Origin: Pseudomonas sp. M30-35 | Lineage (GTDB): Bacteria > Pseudomonadota > Gammaproteobacteria > Pseudomonadales > Pseudomonadaceae | DNA: 64,000 nt | NCBI RefSeq assembly: GCF_002163625.1 | Contig: NZ_CP020892.1 | Span: forward strand, 2,418,001 to 2,482,000 | Direction: 5' to 3' | In this document: one piece after another, positions 8,894 to 16,821 of the stretch | Layout: each line of letters opens with the position of its first letter | Numbering within the stretch: the first letter of the stretch is position 1 | The notes under the pieces: model-generated | Told to the model about the DNA's origin: nothing | Databases searched by the model: none | The model's input: only the letters and a program-made list of their open reading frames with translations | Program-made: the position numbers and the translations under genes

Positions 8894-9880
8894 TCAAATT
8901 TGCCAAGGCTTGGTTCCTGCAGGGGCCGTGCGCTTTAGGGTGGCGGCTAGCAGTTCAAACTCCTGTGCTCGCGGATGTGAGTTGCGCCAGACCAGTCCAA
9001 TGCGGCGCTGCTCATCACCACGAAGAGGCTTTATGCTTAAATGATTGGTGTCAGCAAGATTGGCCGCCAATGCTGGCAGTAGGGTACAACCGCGTCCGGC
9101 AGCAACTAAATGTTGCAGCGTTTCGAGGCTGGTGGCGCGGCAGTCTGTAGAGTTGTCACTTTGAGCATCATTTTGGCCGCAAACGGCTAATGCTTGGCCG
9201 CGCAGACAGTGACCGTCAGTAAGTAACAGTAACTCAAGCTCACTTAATGCCTCAACTGCTACATCATTATGGCTGGCCAAGGCGTGCTCCTTCGGCAGCG
9301 CTACCCAGAACGGTTCATCAAACAACACACGCAGATCGTAAGCTTGCGGATCAAGCTGATGCGGTAAGCCTTGGACGACGGCTTCACAGCGCATGCAGCC
9401 TATAGACCCTGACATCGTTTGTTTCAGGGGACGTGGCAGTGCCAATAGAGCTGTGTCAATGGACTGATCGTTCAGGTGTTCGCATAAATCGGCAGTTAAC
9501 CTTTCCTGTATCACTAACTGCAGTTTCGGATGAGCAGACTCAATTGAGCGCAGTAAATGCGGCAGATAATAAGGGGCCAGCGTCGGGATCACACCCAATG
9601 TAATCACACCTTCTAATGGATTGCGGTGCGCCCGCGTTAGCCCAAGAATGATGTCTGCTTGCGTTACTATACGTCGTGCGCGTTCGACGATTTTCTCGCC
9701 GGTGGGGGTCAGCGAGAATTGTTTGCTATGACGGTCTACCAACACTTGCCCTAGATAGTCTTCCAATTTACGCAACTGAGTCGACATCGTAGATTGAGTG
9801 ACGTAGCAGGCTTCAGCAGCGCGTCCGAAGTGACGATGATCTGCCAGTGCGACGAGATAGCGTAGTTCGCGTAAAGTCAT
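8894..9880 (-). CDS. oxyR: OxyR-type LysR regulator with CxxC insertion (328 aa)
   Basis: Peroxide-sensing LysR regulator. The HTH is at residues 1-60 (MTLRELRYLVALADHRHFGR). The redox pair is Cys225 and Cys234 in TDGHCLRGQALAVC, matching Cys199/Cys208 of E. coli OxyR. I start at 9880 (MTLRELRY), where OxyR proteins begin; an in-frame extension of 74 residues upstream has no family similarity. Compared with E. coli OxyR there are about 25 extra residues around 151-182, between ALLALPR and LFDEPFWVALP, including GCMRC. That adds a second potential redox or metal site. It lies upstream of katG on the same strand, so katG control is likely. A second, housekeeping oxyR elsewhere in the genome is possible. 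Confidence 0.88.
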   Translation of the reverse strand: MTLRELRYLVALADHRHFGRAAEACYVTQSTMSTQLRKLEDYLGQVLVDRHSKQFSLTPTGEKIVERARRIVTQADIILGLTRAHRNPLEGVITLGVIPTLAPYYLPHLLRSIESAHPKLQLVIQERLTADLCEHLNDQSIDTALLALPRPLKQTMSGSIGCMRCEAVVQGLPHQLDPQAYDLRVLFDEPFWVALPKEHALASHNDVAVEALSELELLLLTDGHCLRGQALAVCGQNDAQSDNSTDCRATSLETLQHLVAAGRGCTLLPALAANLADTNHLSIKPLRGDEQRRIGLVWRNSHPRAQEFELLAATLKRTAPAGTKPWQI

Positions 9881-10102
9881 GAGTAGCTCTTTAGAGAGGA
9901 GTGAGTCTGTTGAGCACCAAGCAGTGGTCATTGATGCCTGCGGCTTTGTGGTCGATAAACAGACCCTCTCGATCCCGTGATTTAACAGGGGTAAACGAAC
10001 TTCGGCAAAGCACACTTTTGATTGGTTGTGGAATAGCCTGATCATAGGCTTTACACCTAAGCTCAGCATAAGTTCTGACGACGAGTTTGAAATGAATCTC
10101 AC

Positions 10103-10471
10103 AACCTCATATCCACATAGCTTATACGGCTTTGTGTAAGTAAGGCTCGAGTTGCGGGAATATGACGCAGTGATTGCAGCGGTAACTGGGGAGGGGATCG
10201 CTGACCACTACACACTCTTCAGGCATGTGATACAGAGAAGCGGGTGAGCCGGTACTGCAGCTCAGCTCAACGGACTTGCTAGCTACAGAGGTCACCGAGA
10301 CCCTGCCGCTGGGTGGACCATCGAACTCCTGAAACGCTCACATTGCAAAGCTATCAGCGCGTTTTTGAGTGTCGACTGAGCCAGATGAGGGGTTCCAAGC
10401 GGTCGATTGACTAGCCCAAGATCACGAATCATGTCTTAGGGGGCTCATGCACATCTATGACATGATTTGTC
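10103..10471. other. Non-coding flank left of dif
   Basis: No supported gene. One match to the FtsK-orienting KOPS pattern GGGNAGGG (GGGGAGGG at 10188-10195, plus strand) points toward dif, as expected left of the terminus. One match alone is weak. Confidence 0.4.
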
Positions 10472-10499
10472 ATTTAACATAATATACATTATGCGAAGC
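10472..10499. other. dif: Chromosomal dif site (XerC/XerD recombination site)
   Basis: Read on the plus strand it has XerD arm ATTTAACATAA (10472-10482), central region TATACA (10483-10488) and XerC arm TTATGCGAAGC (10489-10499). This is the reverse complement of the known Pseudomonas dif site apart from the outermost bases. It marks the replication terminus, where chromosome dimers are resolved. The phage repeat begins at 10487/10488, exactly at the XerC exchange side, so this site is the reconstituted left attachment site of the prophage array. Confidence 0.92.
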
Positions 10500-10500
10500 C

Positions 10501-10680
10501 TTAGCATTCATCATGTGGCCTGCCAAGGCCGTCAAATCCCTCAGACCACGACTGCTCAAAACGCTCTTTGCAGTCATCACACCAATCAGAGCCGTCTGAC
10601 TGGCTGTCACACTCACAGGAACGCCAACCATCTGCGGGAGCTTCAATAACAACACCGTCAGGCGCAATAAGCTCAGTCAT
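10501..10680 (-). CDS. Small Cys-rich protein, phage left end (59 aa, copy A)
   Basis: MTELIAPDGVVIEAPADG then CECDSQSDGSDWCDDCKERF: four cysteines in CxC and CxxC pairs suggest a small zinc or iron site. Function not recognised. It is the last gene of the leftward phage transcript, and its stop codon lies one base from the XerC arm of dif. Its ATG overlaps the end of the preceding 37-aa gene, implying translational coupling. A diverged copy with a nonsense mutation survives at 25227-25403, so the gene is a shared, non-structural trait of related elements. Confidence 0.6.
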   Translation of the reverse strand: MTELIAPDGVVIEAPADGWRSCECDSQSDGSDWCDDCKERFEQSWSEGFDGLGRPHDEC

Positions 10681-10786
10681 CGTGTGGCGCCTGAGGATCA
10701 ATGATCAGGAAAATAACGCCACCTACAAAAATAAAAACACCCAAGCAACTACCAATGACCTGCATAGCATCTAGGAACTCAATCAT
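10673..10786 (-). CDS. Tiny membrane protein (37 aa, copy A)
   Basis: MIEFLDAMQVIGSCLGVF followed by a continuous hydrophobic stretch to FLIID and a short charged tail. One predicted transmembrane helix. It overlaps the downstream 59-aa gene and starts 3 bp after the stop of the 45-aa gene. No known family recognised; a minor virion or membrane accessory protein is possible. Confidence 0.5.
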   Translation of the reverse strand: MIEFLDAMQVIGSCLGVFIFVGGVIFLIIDPQAPHDD

Positions 10787-10789
10787 TGC

Positions 10790-10927
10790 TCAAACCTCGC
10801 TAAGGGCATTAACAAGCTGCTCCTGCTCGCGCCATTTCCATACGACAACATGTGCCGTGTAATGCTGCAGGTTTTCTTTAAGCGGATTCATAGAAATTAT
10901 TTTGGCTTGTAGTTCTGTTTTAGTCAT
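10790..10927 (-). CDS. Small soluble protein (45 aa, copy A)
   Basis: MTKTELQAKIISMNPLKENL then a Trp- and Glu-rich C-terminus (VVVWKWREQEQLVNALSEV). Its ATG overlaps the stop of the 32-aa membrane gene in an ATGA junction. No family recognised. Supported mainly by tight packing within a run of overlapping small genes. Confidence 0.5.
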   Translation of the reverse strand: MTKTELQAKIISMNPLKENLQHYTAHVVVWKWREQEQLVNALSEV

Positions 10928-11022
10928 TTGCTGTAGATCCAAAAAGCTATGGCTAACGGAATTGCCGGTATCAGCATAGGAACCATCAAAACCTTGGCGA
11001 TTAGAGCAATGATCTCAATCAT
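10924..11022 (-). CDS. Tiny membrane protein downstream of zot (32 aa, copy A)
   Basis: MIEIIALIAKVLMVPMLIPA and further hydrophobic residues ending FWIYSK: a single transmembrane helix. It begins 4 bp after the zot stop codon and ends in an ATGA overlap with the next gene. Function unknown. Confidence 0.5.
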   Translation of the reverse strand: MIEIIALIAKVLMVPMLIPAIPLAIAFWIYSK

Positions 11023-11026
11023 TTGA

Positions 11027-12298
11027 TCACCATAAATGGCCGGGTTTGCCAGAGTTTACAACGGTTAGACGTGTTGCTGGTGGCACGTACTCAGCGGGCT
11101 TAAGGCTACGCGCTGGCGGCGCTGTTGCAACTGCCTCAGTCGATGGTTCTGGACTGCAAACGTTAGCGTAAACGCTCACCCAATCGCTAAGGTCAGTCGT
11201 TGAAACCAGCTTGACTTGACAGTTATCAATTGGAAAAACGTCCACGCCTTTGCGCCGAATATTGTCCACTGAAACGACTACGCCGTCTGGCGATCGCAGC
11301 AAATAAGCCTGTTTTTCACCTAAGCGAAAATGACCATCGATGCGCCAATCGGCATATCTGTCATGTACAGGCCGCTCAGGCTTGGCAGGCGCTTCGTCAG
11401 ACTGTGATTCATCCTGATCAGCATCAGGCAGCACCTCGACAGCAGCAGTCGCAACAGGCAAAGGCTCAGCCGGAATCACAACAGGATCGCGAAAGTAGAT
11501 CGCAGCAGCAATGCCCGCGGCGAAAAATGCGCCCGCAACTATTGGACGGCTAAATTGCTTCCAGTGGATTTTTGTCAGCCTCATGATTTTGTTCCAAGTG
11601 AGTGGCAAACGATAACGCCCGATCACGTACCAGGGCGCGAGCAGCTGGTAAGTCGAATGCGGATAAAAGTCAGAGAACGCCTGTTTGGTGTCGTAACAGT
11701 CGTACAGGTCAAAACCCCAGTACCACCAGCGATCAACAATCAAAGACGTAGGTAAATCACCGTAGCGAACAGAGGCAACATGCAGCTTGGGAAGCCGCAG
11801 AGGATCGCCAGTAATGATCTTCCAAATGATCGAAATCCCGGGTATCGACATCTTGTCCAGACGGCGGCAATAGACAACATGCTCAGCCAGTGCGAGCTTG
11901 GCTTGCTTGTCCACGATGGCGATATTTTGGACGATAAAAATAACGTCCCAGCCTTTTTTACGAGCATGCAAAAACCAGTTAATGACCTGCTGGCGTTCTT
12001 TATCAGCCCACTGGCGCGAGTTGAACCAAGTGCCGCATTCATCAAGAACAAGCAGACCATTTTTAGATTCATCGTAGGACGGATTACCGATGCCAATTGC
12101 ATCTAGGTCATCAATACCGGGCTTATCAGGAAGACGGTAAACAACCGCCCTCCTCGACTTCTCGCCAAACATCTTTTCAAGCCGAATATCAAGATTAGTT
12201 GCCACCTTACAGCCAGCGTGCAACTTGTCTTTAATACGGCCTACAGCTGCAAGTGTTTTGCCTGAGCCAAGCTTGCCAGTTACAAAGTAAACGGCCAT
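11027..12298 (-). CDS. zot: Zot-family assembly ATPase (pI), copy A (423 aa)
   Basis: Inner-membrane motor that drives extrusion and coating of phage ssDNA, the pI equivalent of Ff phages. The Walker A motif is GKLGSGKT near residue 8 and Walker B is GLLVLDECG near residue 105. The cytoplasmic ATPase domain covers about 1-200. A single membrane span near 260 (VAGAFFAAGIAAAIYF) is followed by a periplasmic tail of about 150 residues. Only the N-terminal domain shares the family with Vibrio zonula occludens toxin; no toxin role is implied. Its ATG overlaps the stop of the pVI-like gene. Confidence 0.9.
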   Translation of the reverse strand: MAVYFVTGKLGSGKTLAAVGRIKDKLHAGCKVATNLDIRLEKMFGEKSRRAVVYRLPDKPGIDDLDAIGIGNPSYDESKNGLLVLDECGTWFNSRQWADKERQQVINWFLHARKKGWDVIFIVQNIAIVDKQAKLALAEHVVYCRRLDKMSIPGISIIWKIITGDPLRLPKLHVASVRYGDLPTSLIVDRWWYWGFDLYDCYDTKQAFSDFYPHSTYQLLAPWYVIGRYRLPLTWNKIMRLTKIHWKQFSRPIVAGAFFAAGIAAAIYFRDPVVIPAEPLPVATAAVEVLPDADQDESQSDEAPAKPERPVHDRYADWRIDGHFRLGEKQAYLLRSPDGVVVSVDNIRRKGVDVFPIDNCQVKLVSTTDLSDWVSVYANVCSPEPSTEAVATAPPARSLKPAEYVPPATRLTVVNSGKPGHLW

Positions 12299-12642
12299 TA
12301 GAGATTCAACCTAAATTGAAGAACTCGCGTATTCCAATCGTAAACCCAACGCGCAATACGGGCAGTTAAATAAGCACCCATACAAGTGACAAAGTTATTA
12401 GGAACGATAATCCTAAAAGCCATACCAACTTCGGCAGGCGCAACATAATTAAGGCCTTGAAGAAGACCCCAAATTACAGAAAAGAATGTTCCAAAGAGAA
12501 CTAGAGAACCAGCGGCAAAAGCAGCCGTTAATGCAAACTTCTTCGTAAAAAAACGAACAAAGAAACTTAAGAGCGCTGCAAATAAACCACCTAAAACAGT
12601 AGCCAGCCAAGGAATACCAGCAACAACTAAAGGAATAGCCAT
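12298..12642 (-). CDS. pVI-like minor coat / membrane protein, copy A (114 aa)
   Basis: Very hydrophobic protein with about three membrane segments (PLVVAGIPWLATVLGGLFAA; ALTAAFAAGSLVLFGTFFSV; a C-terminal segment). Size, topology and position between the adhesin and zot match the inoviral pVI end-cap protein, which releases the virion from the membrane and helps hold pIII. It starts 2 bp after the adhesin stop codon and overlaps zot. Assignment rests on topology and gene order. Confidence 0.75.
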   Translation of the reverse strand: MAIPLVVAGIPWLATVLGGLFAALLSFFVRFFTKKFALTAAFAAGSLVLFGTFFSVIWGLLQGLNYVAPAEVGMAFRIIVPNNFVTCMGAYLTARIARWVYDWNTRVLQFRLNL

Positions 12643-12644
12643 AA

Positions 12645-14312
12645 TCAGTCCTCATTCTTACGAGTAAGTATATTAAAAATACCCATGCAAGTAGTTACAT
12701 AAACCAACCAACCAAGAATCCGCTTCATGCGCTCTAACTTGTCACAACTAGCAGATACAGTTTTACCAGTGCCATTCCAAAAAACAACATCACCACTACA
12801 GCCTGTCGAATAGCCAAACAGACCAAGCATGTAATCACCAGCGTCATCTAATTTAGACCGCTCAGTAAACATGCCATTAGGGTCACTAAAATCAGAAACA
12901 ACTTCGGCGGCAGCTGCGTCAAGCTTTTCAAGTTCTTTATCGCCGAAATCTACACTTTCTTTGTAATAAGTATTAGTTGGCTGATCTTGCAAAAGACCAT
13001 CAGGAAGTTTTAGTTCTATTTCAGATTGACCAGTAACATTACCGGCAGCATCTTTAGTGATAATTGAACCTTTAGCAGTACCGTCAGAAGAACCGCCTTT
13101 ACCCTGCCCGCTCTCACCACCATCATCACCGGGTTTAGAGCCGTCGCTAACCGTCACACAGGCAAAGCCGCCGGTTTCCTGATTGACCGAATAGCTGCCC
13201 GCTGGGCATGTTTCAGGCTTGTAATTAGCAGGTACACAAGTCGCATTCATCTCAGCGCCAGTACCAGCAAAGCCGGGGGTTTCGCCCTCTTTGCAGCCAC
13301 CAGAATCACCGGGCTTAGGCAGGCAAACGGTTTGCCCGCCAACAGTGCCGGATTGACCGCTTGGGCAACTGGGATCAGCACCGGGTTTAGGAATACAAAC
13401 CTGCTTGCCGTTAACAGCGCCAAACTGGCCGCCGGGACAGCTAGGGTCATCCTGACTAGGCTTAGGAAGGCAAACATATTCAAGGCTATCACCAGAACCA
13501 ACACCGCCTAGCTGAGTGCCGTCAGGGCAGCGTGCACGGCCATTACAGAACGGAGTTGTCTCGTTGTAATACCCAACAAAATCAGGACTATCCTTGGTGC
13601 ACTCACCGTCAGCAGGCGCAAAACACATACGAAAACCGGCGACGTTTGAGAGCACTCCGTCACCATCACAAACGCAGTCTTGAGTATCAGGATTCCAGTT
13701 ACTGGCGCTCGGGCAATTTTCGTCCTCAGGCCACTTGCAAGACTCGGTTTCGAAGTCATAAAACTGCCCTTCAGCACAGATGCTCTGACAAGTCATGGTT
13801 GCTGGATCAGGGGTTGATCCCGCTGGACACTCAAGCACGCATTCGCCAGTCACATCATCACGCACTGAATCACCAGGGCAAGCAACTGGAGCATCGCAGG
13901 CACCAGTTTGAGAGTTATAAATAGTCCCAACAGGACATGAGTCACCACCTCGATTTCCCGTATAACGATAACTGTCAATCCCTGCATTCTGATGGCCATA
14001 ACATCCATAACTGGTTTCGGAAACAGCTACATAGCCAAAAGCCCAAGGCTGACCACCGGGGTAAGTAGATGTTACATGTGCTAAATATTGAGTACAGGCA
14101 GCTTCAGGAGTAGAAGCCTGCCCCACCGGGAAACTACCAACAGATGGATAAGACCAATAATAATCAGCAGCAAAAGTGATAGAGGAAGTTAATGCGAATA
14201 CAAAAAAAAGAATTACTGATAAGGGCCGCTTAACAGTGCGGCTACAAATCGGCGCTTTGTGATATGCAAAAAATAGGAAGGATGTAACGAGTTTAACGAT
14301 GGAATAAATCAT
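12645..14312 (-). CDS. pIII-like adhesin, Cys-rich, copy A (555 aa)
   Basis: Receptor-binding tip protein. Order: signal segment (LSVILFFVFALTSSITFA|AD), a Cys-rich region of about 300 residues made of short CP-G-containing repeats (for example SCPGGQFGAVNGKQVCIPKPG-like units repeated near 280-330), a Gly/Ser/Asp-rich linker (KPGDDGGESGQGKGGSSDG), and a C-terminal membrane anchor (LGWLVYVTTCMGIFNI) with a basic tail. This follows the pIII plan. Start uncertain: the longer frame to 14348 runs through the terminator hairpin, so I use the ATG at 14312, but that puts about 35 residues before the clear signal peptide. Confidence 0.82.
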   Translation of the reverse strand: MIYSIVKLVTSFLFFAYHKAPICSRTVKRPLSVILFFVFALTSSITFAADYYWSYPSVGSFPVGQASTPEAACTQYLAHVTSTYPGGQPWAFGYVAVSETSYGCYGHQNAGIDSYRYTGNRGGDSCPVGTIYNSQTGACDAPVACPGDSVRDDVTGECVLECPAGSTPDPATMTCQSICAEGQFYDFETESCKWPEDENCPSASNWNPDTQDCVCDGDGVLSNVAGFRMCFAPADGECTKDSPDFVGYYNETTPFCNGRARCPDGTQLGGVGSGDSLEYVCLPKPSQDDPSCPGGQFGAVNGKQVCIPKPGADPSCPSGQSGTVGGQTVCLPKPGDSGGCKEGETPGFAGTGAEMNATCVPANYKPETCPAGSYSVNQETGGFACVTVSDGSKPGDDGGESGQGKGGSSDGTAKGSIITKDAAGNVTGQSEIELKLPDGLLQDQPTNTYYKESVDFGDKELEKLDAAAAEVVSDFSDPNGMFTERSKLDDAGDYMLGLFGYSTGCSGDVVFWNGTGKTVSASCDKLERMKRILGWLVYVTTCMGIFNILTRKNED

Positions 14313-14367
14313 AAGCGACCCTCGGCCAGTCCCGGGCTGCGCCCACAACTAGCCGAGGGGCGCTTAT
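14311..14367 (-). terminator. Strong hairpin after the major coat gene, copy A
   Basis: ATAAGCG-a-CCCTCGGC pairs with GCCGAGGG-g-CGCTTAT, 15 bp with one mismatch. It lies between the major coat and adhesin genes, where Ff phages place the terminator that keeps coat expression high and adhesin low. No T run follows, so it may also stabilise mRNA. Confidence 0.65.
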
Positions 14368-14380
14368 AACAGCACAAGCA

Positions 14381-14638
14381 TTAGGCCTGTCGAGCACCTT
14401 GCTTAACTTTGCGAATGACAAAGATACCGATAAGAACCGCACCGACAATCGGCCAAACGAGATCTTCAACTTGCGTCCAAGCCTCGCCCATATCAGTAAA
14501 CATTGTCGTAATTACAGTTGGCATGGTGTAAGCAGCATGCGCCGAAGCAGATGCAACAAGACCACCAATAACAACAGCACCCGAAGCCAACGCACGTTGT
14601 GCATTTTGAAACTTGAGGAACTCAAGACGTTTTTTCAT
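14381..14638 (-). CDS. Major coat protein (pVIII-like), copy A (85 aa)
   Basis: Precursor with a 35-residue leader ending SAHA|AYTMP and a mature protein of 50 residues, the same length as M13 pVIII. The mature part has an amphipathic acidic N-terminus (TDMGEAWTQVEDL), a membrane helix (VWPIVGAVLIGIFVI) and a basic DNA-facing tail (RKVKQGARQA). It would coat the filament in many copies. Its ATG overlaps the stop of the 40-aa gene, and a strong hairpin follows. Confidence 0.9.
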   Translation of the reverse strand: MKKRLEFLKFQNAQRALASGAVVIGGLVASASAHAAYTMPTVITTMFTDMGEAWTQVEDLVWPIVGAVLIGIFVIRKVKQGARQA

Positions 14639-14757
14639 ATGGAATCCACCGCTTTACGAACCATCAATAATTTAAGGCCCAGTGAATAACCTGTGACCCA
14701 TGAAACAAGGTAAGCACTAAAGAGATAAACCCAGTACGTAGTATCTTGATCAATCAT
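14635..14757 (-). CDS. Small membrane protein, pVII/pIX-like, copy A (40 aa)
   Basis: MIDQDTTYWVYLFSAYLVSW with one hydrophobic helix and a basic C-terminal end (KLLMVRKAVDSI). ATGA overlaps at both ends couple it to the neighbouring small genes. Position just before the major coat gene matches the pVII/pIX end-cap proteins of Ff phages; assignment is by size, topology and order. Confidence 0.6.
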   Translation of the reverse strand: MIDQDTTYWVYLFSAYLVSWVTGYSLGLKLLMVRKAVDSI

Positions 14758-14867
14758 CTTTGTTGCCCACCTATAAAACCCAGCCCGAAAGTAACAACCG
14801 AGCCGAGTGTTATGGCGACCCAAAAAAACAGGTCTGCCAAATCTTGCAAAGTAAGTTCGCCAGACAT
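14754..14867 (-). CDS. Small membrane protein, pVII/pIX-like, copy A (37 aa)
   Basis: MSGELTLQDLADLFFWVAIT then a hydrophobic helix and GGQQR. It precedes the 40-aa protein with an ATGA overlap, giving the usual pair of tiny end-cap proteins. Confidence 0.6.
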   Translation of the reverse strand: MSGELTLQDLADLFFWVAITLGSVVTFGLGFIGGQQR

Positions 14868-14891
14868 GGTTTAAATAACCTCTGGCAGAGA

Positions 14892-15230
14892 TTAACCAGC
14901 CGCCTGAATAGGCTTGGCAATCTGCATATTGACCGGCTTGCGGTCGCCAGACAGCCAGAAGTCAAAGCCAGCTTTGCCAGCGTTTGAAGCCCAAGCGCCA
15001 ACACGAACAGGCACAGTAATTGGCTTGCCTTTGAGTGCGTCGTAAGGGTGCTGAGCGCCCTTCTCAAGGTCAGATTTAGAGAGCTTGATGCTCACTGTTT
15101 TGGTTTCTGGAATGCCAAACTGATTGAGGTCTTCAACCTCGATCAAAATCAGGTGATCAGTGAACGAATTGCCGCTGTAAGTGCGTTCGTTTGCTTTGTA
15201 GCCATGGCACAGACCTGTAATTAACAACAT
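14892..15230 (-). CDS. ssDNA-binding protein (gpV-like), copy A (112 aa)
   Basis: Begins MLLITGLCHGYKANERTYSG and has a beta-rich, compact sequence with basic patches. Size and position directly after the replication gene match the OB-fold ssDNA-binding protein of filamentous phages, which coats plus strands before packaging and switches replication to strand accumulation. Its start overlaps the end of the 67-aa gene by 10 bp. The family is inferred from context more than from a diagnostic motif. Confidence 0.7.
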   Translation of the reverse strand: MLLITGLCHGYKANERTYSGNSFTDHLILIEVEDLNQFGIPETKTVSIKLSKSDLEKGAQHPYDALKGKPITVPVRVGAWASNAGKAGFDFWLSGDRKPVNMQIAKPIQAAG

Positions 15231-15424
15231 TTGATGTTCCTCTCTGACGTCAGTATCGGGCGGTCGCCCATTGGTTCTAGCGGTTCGGATGCGATGAAAC
15301 AGTCATCGCAAACACGAAATTCATAGGCCGGCAAAAGGTCTGGAGCGCATGCAGGTTCGTTCCAAATCTGGCCTAAGTACTCAGAGCAAAAGTCACAGAA
15401 ACAACGGCCTTGAACGATCATCAC
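15221..15424 (-). CDS. Small CxxC protein, copy A (67 aa)
   Basis: Two CxxC knuckles (CDFC and CDDC) about 30 residues apart look like a zinc ribbon. It lies between rep and the ssDNA-binding gene, overlapping rep in an ATGA junction. Function not recognised; similar small zinc-binding proteins occur at this place in several inoviruses. Confidence 0.6.
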   Translation of the reverse strand: MMIVQGRCFCDFCSEYLGQIWNEPACAPDLLPAYEFRVCDDCFIASEPLEPMGDRPILTSERNIKCC

Positions 15425-16812
15425 GCAGCCTCAACCGACGGCTCGACATACCAGTCCGGGCGCTGTGTGCTGAAATCGATCTGGAGCAGCTGGAGTACCG
15501 GCACAACGTTGCGAACGTTGTCGTGGTCTTTAAGGTTTTGCAGCATGGCTTTGGAAACCCCTACTGACTCGATGTCACGGACATGGTCGTAGAAGGTCCG
15601 GCGGGCCATTGATTTCATGGTTTCTTCCCAGCCGTAATCGCGAATGCTGCGAAAGGTACGAAAGAGGTTTCGAGCATATGCATCACTGGATTTACCAGGC
15701 GTAAACAGCCCCGGAATGATGCTACCTGTGGACTTATCGGCCCGGGCTTTAGTCCACTTGCCCTTCCCTACTTTGGTGAACTTTTCAATCAGTGCGGCCA
15801 GCACTTTTTCGTCATCTATACGTTTCATCGTCATACCCTCAAAGGCCGCGAACAATTCAGCAGTTACAGCGGTGTAACACTCTTGGATAAAGCACCTGCC
15901 CTCGCCTTGCAGATACTCTTGGTAGTCACACAACGCCCACAGATTGGTCGGAAGATTCCGGCGCTCTAGCCAGCGATGCATAACGGTTGCTTCGATGCGA
16001 AGCAAAAGGCGGGCGTACTCTTTGAGCCGCTCATCTTGGAGAACTTTCAAGGTGCGCGAGGCCGACAAAACCGACATAGGCACACGCTTGTTACGTCGAT
16101 AAATCTTGAACTCACGCACATGGGCGTTATCAAGGTCGTGACGGCGTTCCGGATCGCCCTTGGCACCTGCCGCAGACTTGAGAACCTTCTGAATTTCCAA
16201 AAGGAATTCAGGGCCTTTCAGATAGGCTTTGATCTTGCGCAAACGCCCGTCTTTAGCGCCCCAGTAAGCCGTTGTTTGGTAGTCGTCGCCCCGGTTGCGA
16301 GTCTGGCCATTGCTGACCCCACGCATGAACTGAATGACCTGTAACGCTGTCGGTTCATTCGGCATACGTGCCGAGTAAGTGCAATCGAGTCCGTAAACCT
16401 CAATGGCTTGCAGGTTTAGACGGCGGTAAAGCATTGGATAGGTGCCAGCCAACCACTTGAGCATCACCTCAGCACCAAGGCGAATGGATGTAGGCCCAAA
16501 AACGTTATGGCCTTGCAACAACTTGGCAGGACTGGCCTTTAATTCAACACCGGGCGCTAAGCGTTTACTGAAACTCTGGTGAAAAACCTTAAACGCCATT
16601 GGCGTATAGCTCGACGGTAAGGACTCCCATGCATGCGACAAGTCTTCACAGTCAAAACCCTGACCATCACACCGGCGAGAGATCCCGCCAGCAGCACGCA
16701 TCTGAACACCCAACGACTCCAGATCAACGACATGAAACGGCTTATCAGCCGTACCGATCTCATTGATCGACAGATCGTCAAAAGGGATGAACATATGGAT
16801 TCGATCAAGCAT
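15421..16812 (-). CDS. Phage replication initiator, gene II/X family, copy A (463 aa)
   Basis: Rolling-circle initiator that nicks the plus origin. Family marks: MLDRIHMFIPFDD at the start, SPAKLLQGHNVFG near residue 100, and TAYWGAKDGRLRKIKAYLKG near 205-225, which contains the candidate active tyrosines. The frame stays open to a GTG at 16890, but that stretch is the repeat-rich intergenic region facing the divergent regulator, so I start at 16812; an ATG at 16821 is an alternative. No strong ribosome site is visible for either. It overlaps the 67-aa gene downstream. Confidence 0.85.
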   Translation of the reverse strand: MLDRIHMFIPFDDLSINEIGTADKPFHVVDLESLGVQMRAAGGISRRCDGQGFDCEDLSHAWESLPSSYTPMAFKVFHQSFSKRLAPGVELKASPAKLLQGHNVFGPTSIRLGAEVMLKWLAGTYPMLYRRLNLQAIEVYGLDCTYSARMPNEPTALQVIQFMRGVSNGQTRNRGDDYQTTAYWGAKDGRLRKIKAYLKGPEFLLEIQKVLKSAAGAKGDPERRHDLDNAHVREFKIYRRNKRVPMSVLSASRTLKVLQDERLKEYARLLLRIEATVMHRWLERRNLPTNLWALCDYQEYLQGEGRCFIQECYTAVTAELFAAFEGMTMKRIDDEKVLAALIEKFTKVGKGKWTKARADKSTGSIIPGLFTPGKSSDAYARNLFRTFRSIRDYGWEETMKSMARRTFYDHVRDIESVGVSKAMLQNLKDHDNVRNVVPVLQLLQIDFSTQRPDWYVEPSVEAA

Positions 16813-16821
16813 AGGATGCAT

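Noticed and set aside
8894..10102. 402-residue version of the OxyR protein
   Set aside because: The first 74 residues have no similarity to the family; OxyR proteins begin at MTLRELRY, 9880.
10470..10667. 65-codon frame overlapping dif (and its twin at 17763-17960)
   Set aside because: Different frame over the coupled 59-aa gene, and its end changes between copies because it runs across the attachment site.
11027..12298. Zot as an enterotoxin
   Set aside because: Shared family with the inoviral pI ATPase; no evidence for a toxic C-terminal peptide here.
14313..14348. Upstream start of the adhesin gene
   Set aside because: The extension is the loop and arm of the hairpin after the coat gene.
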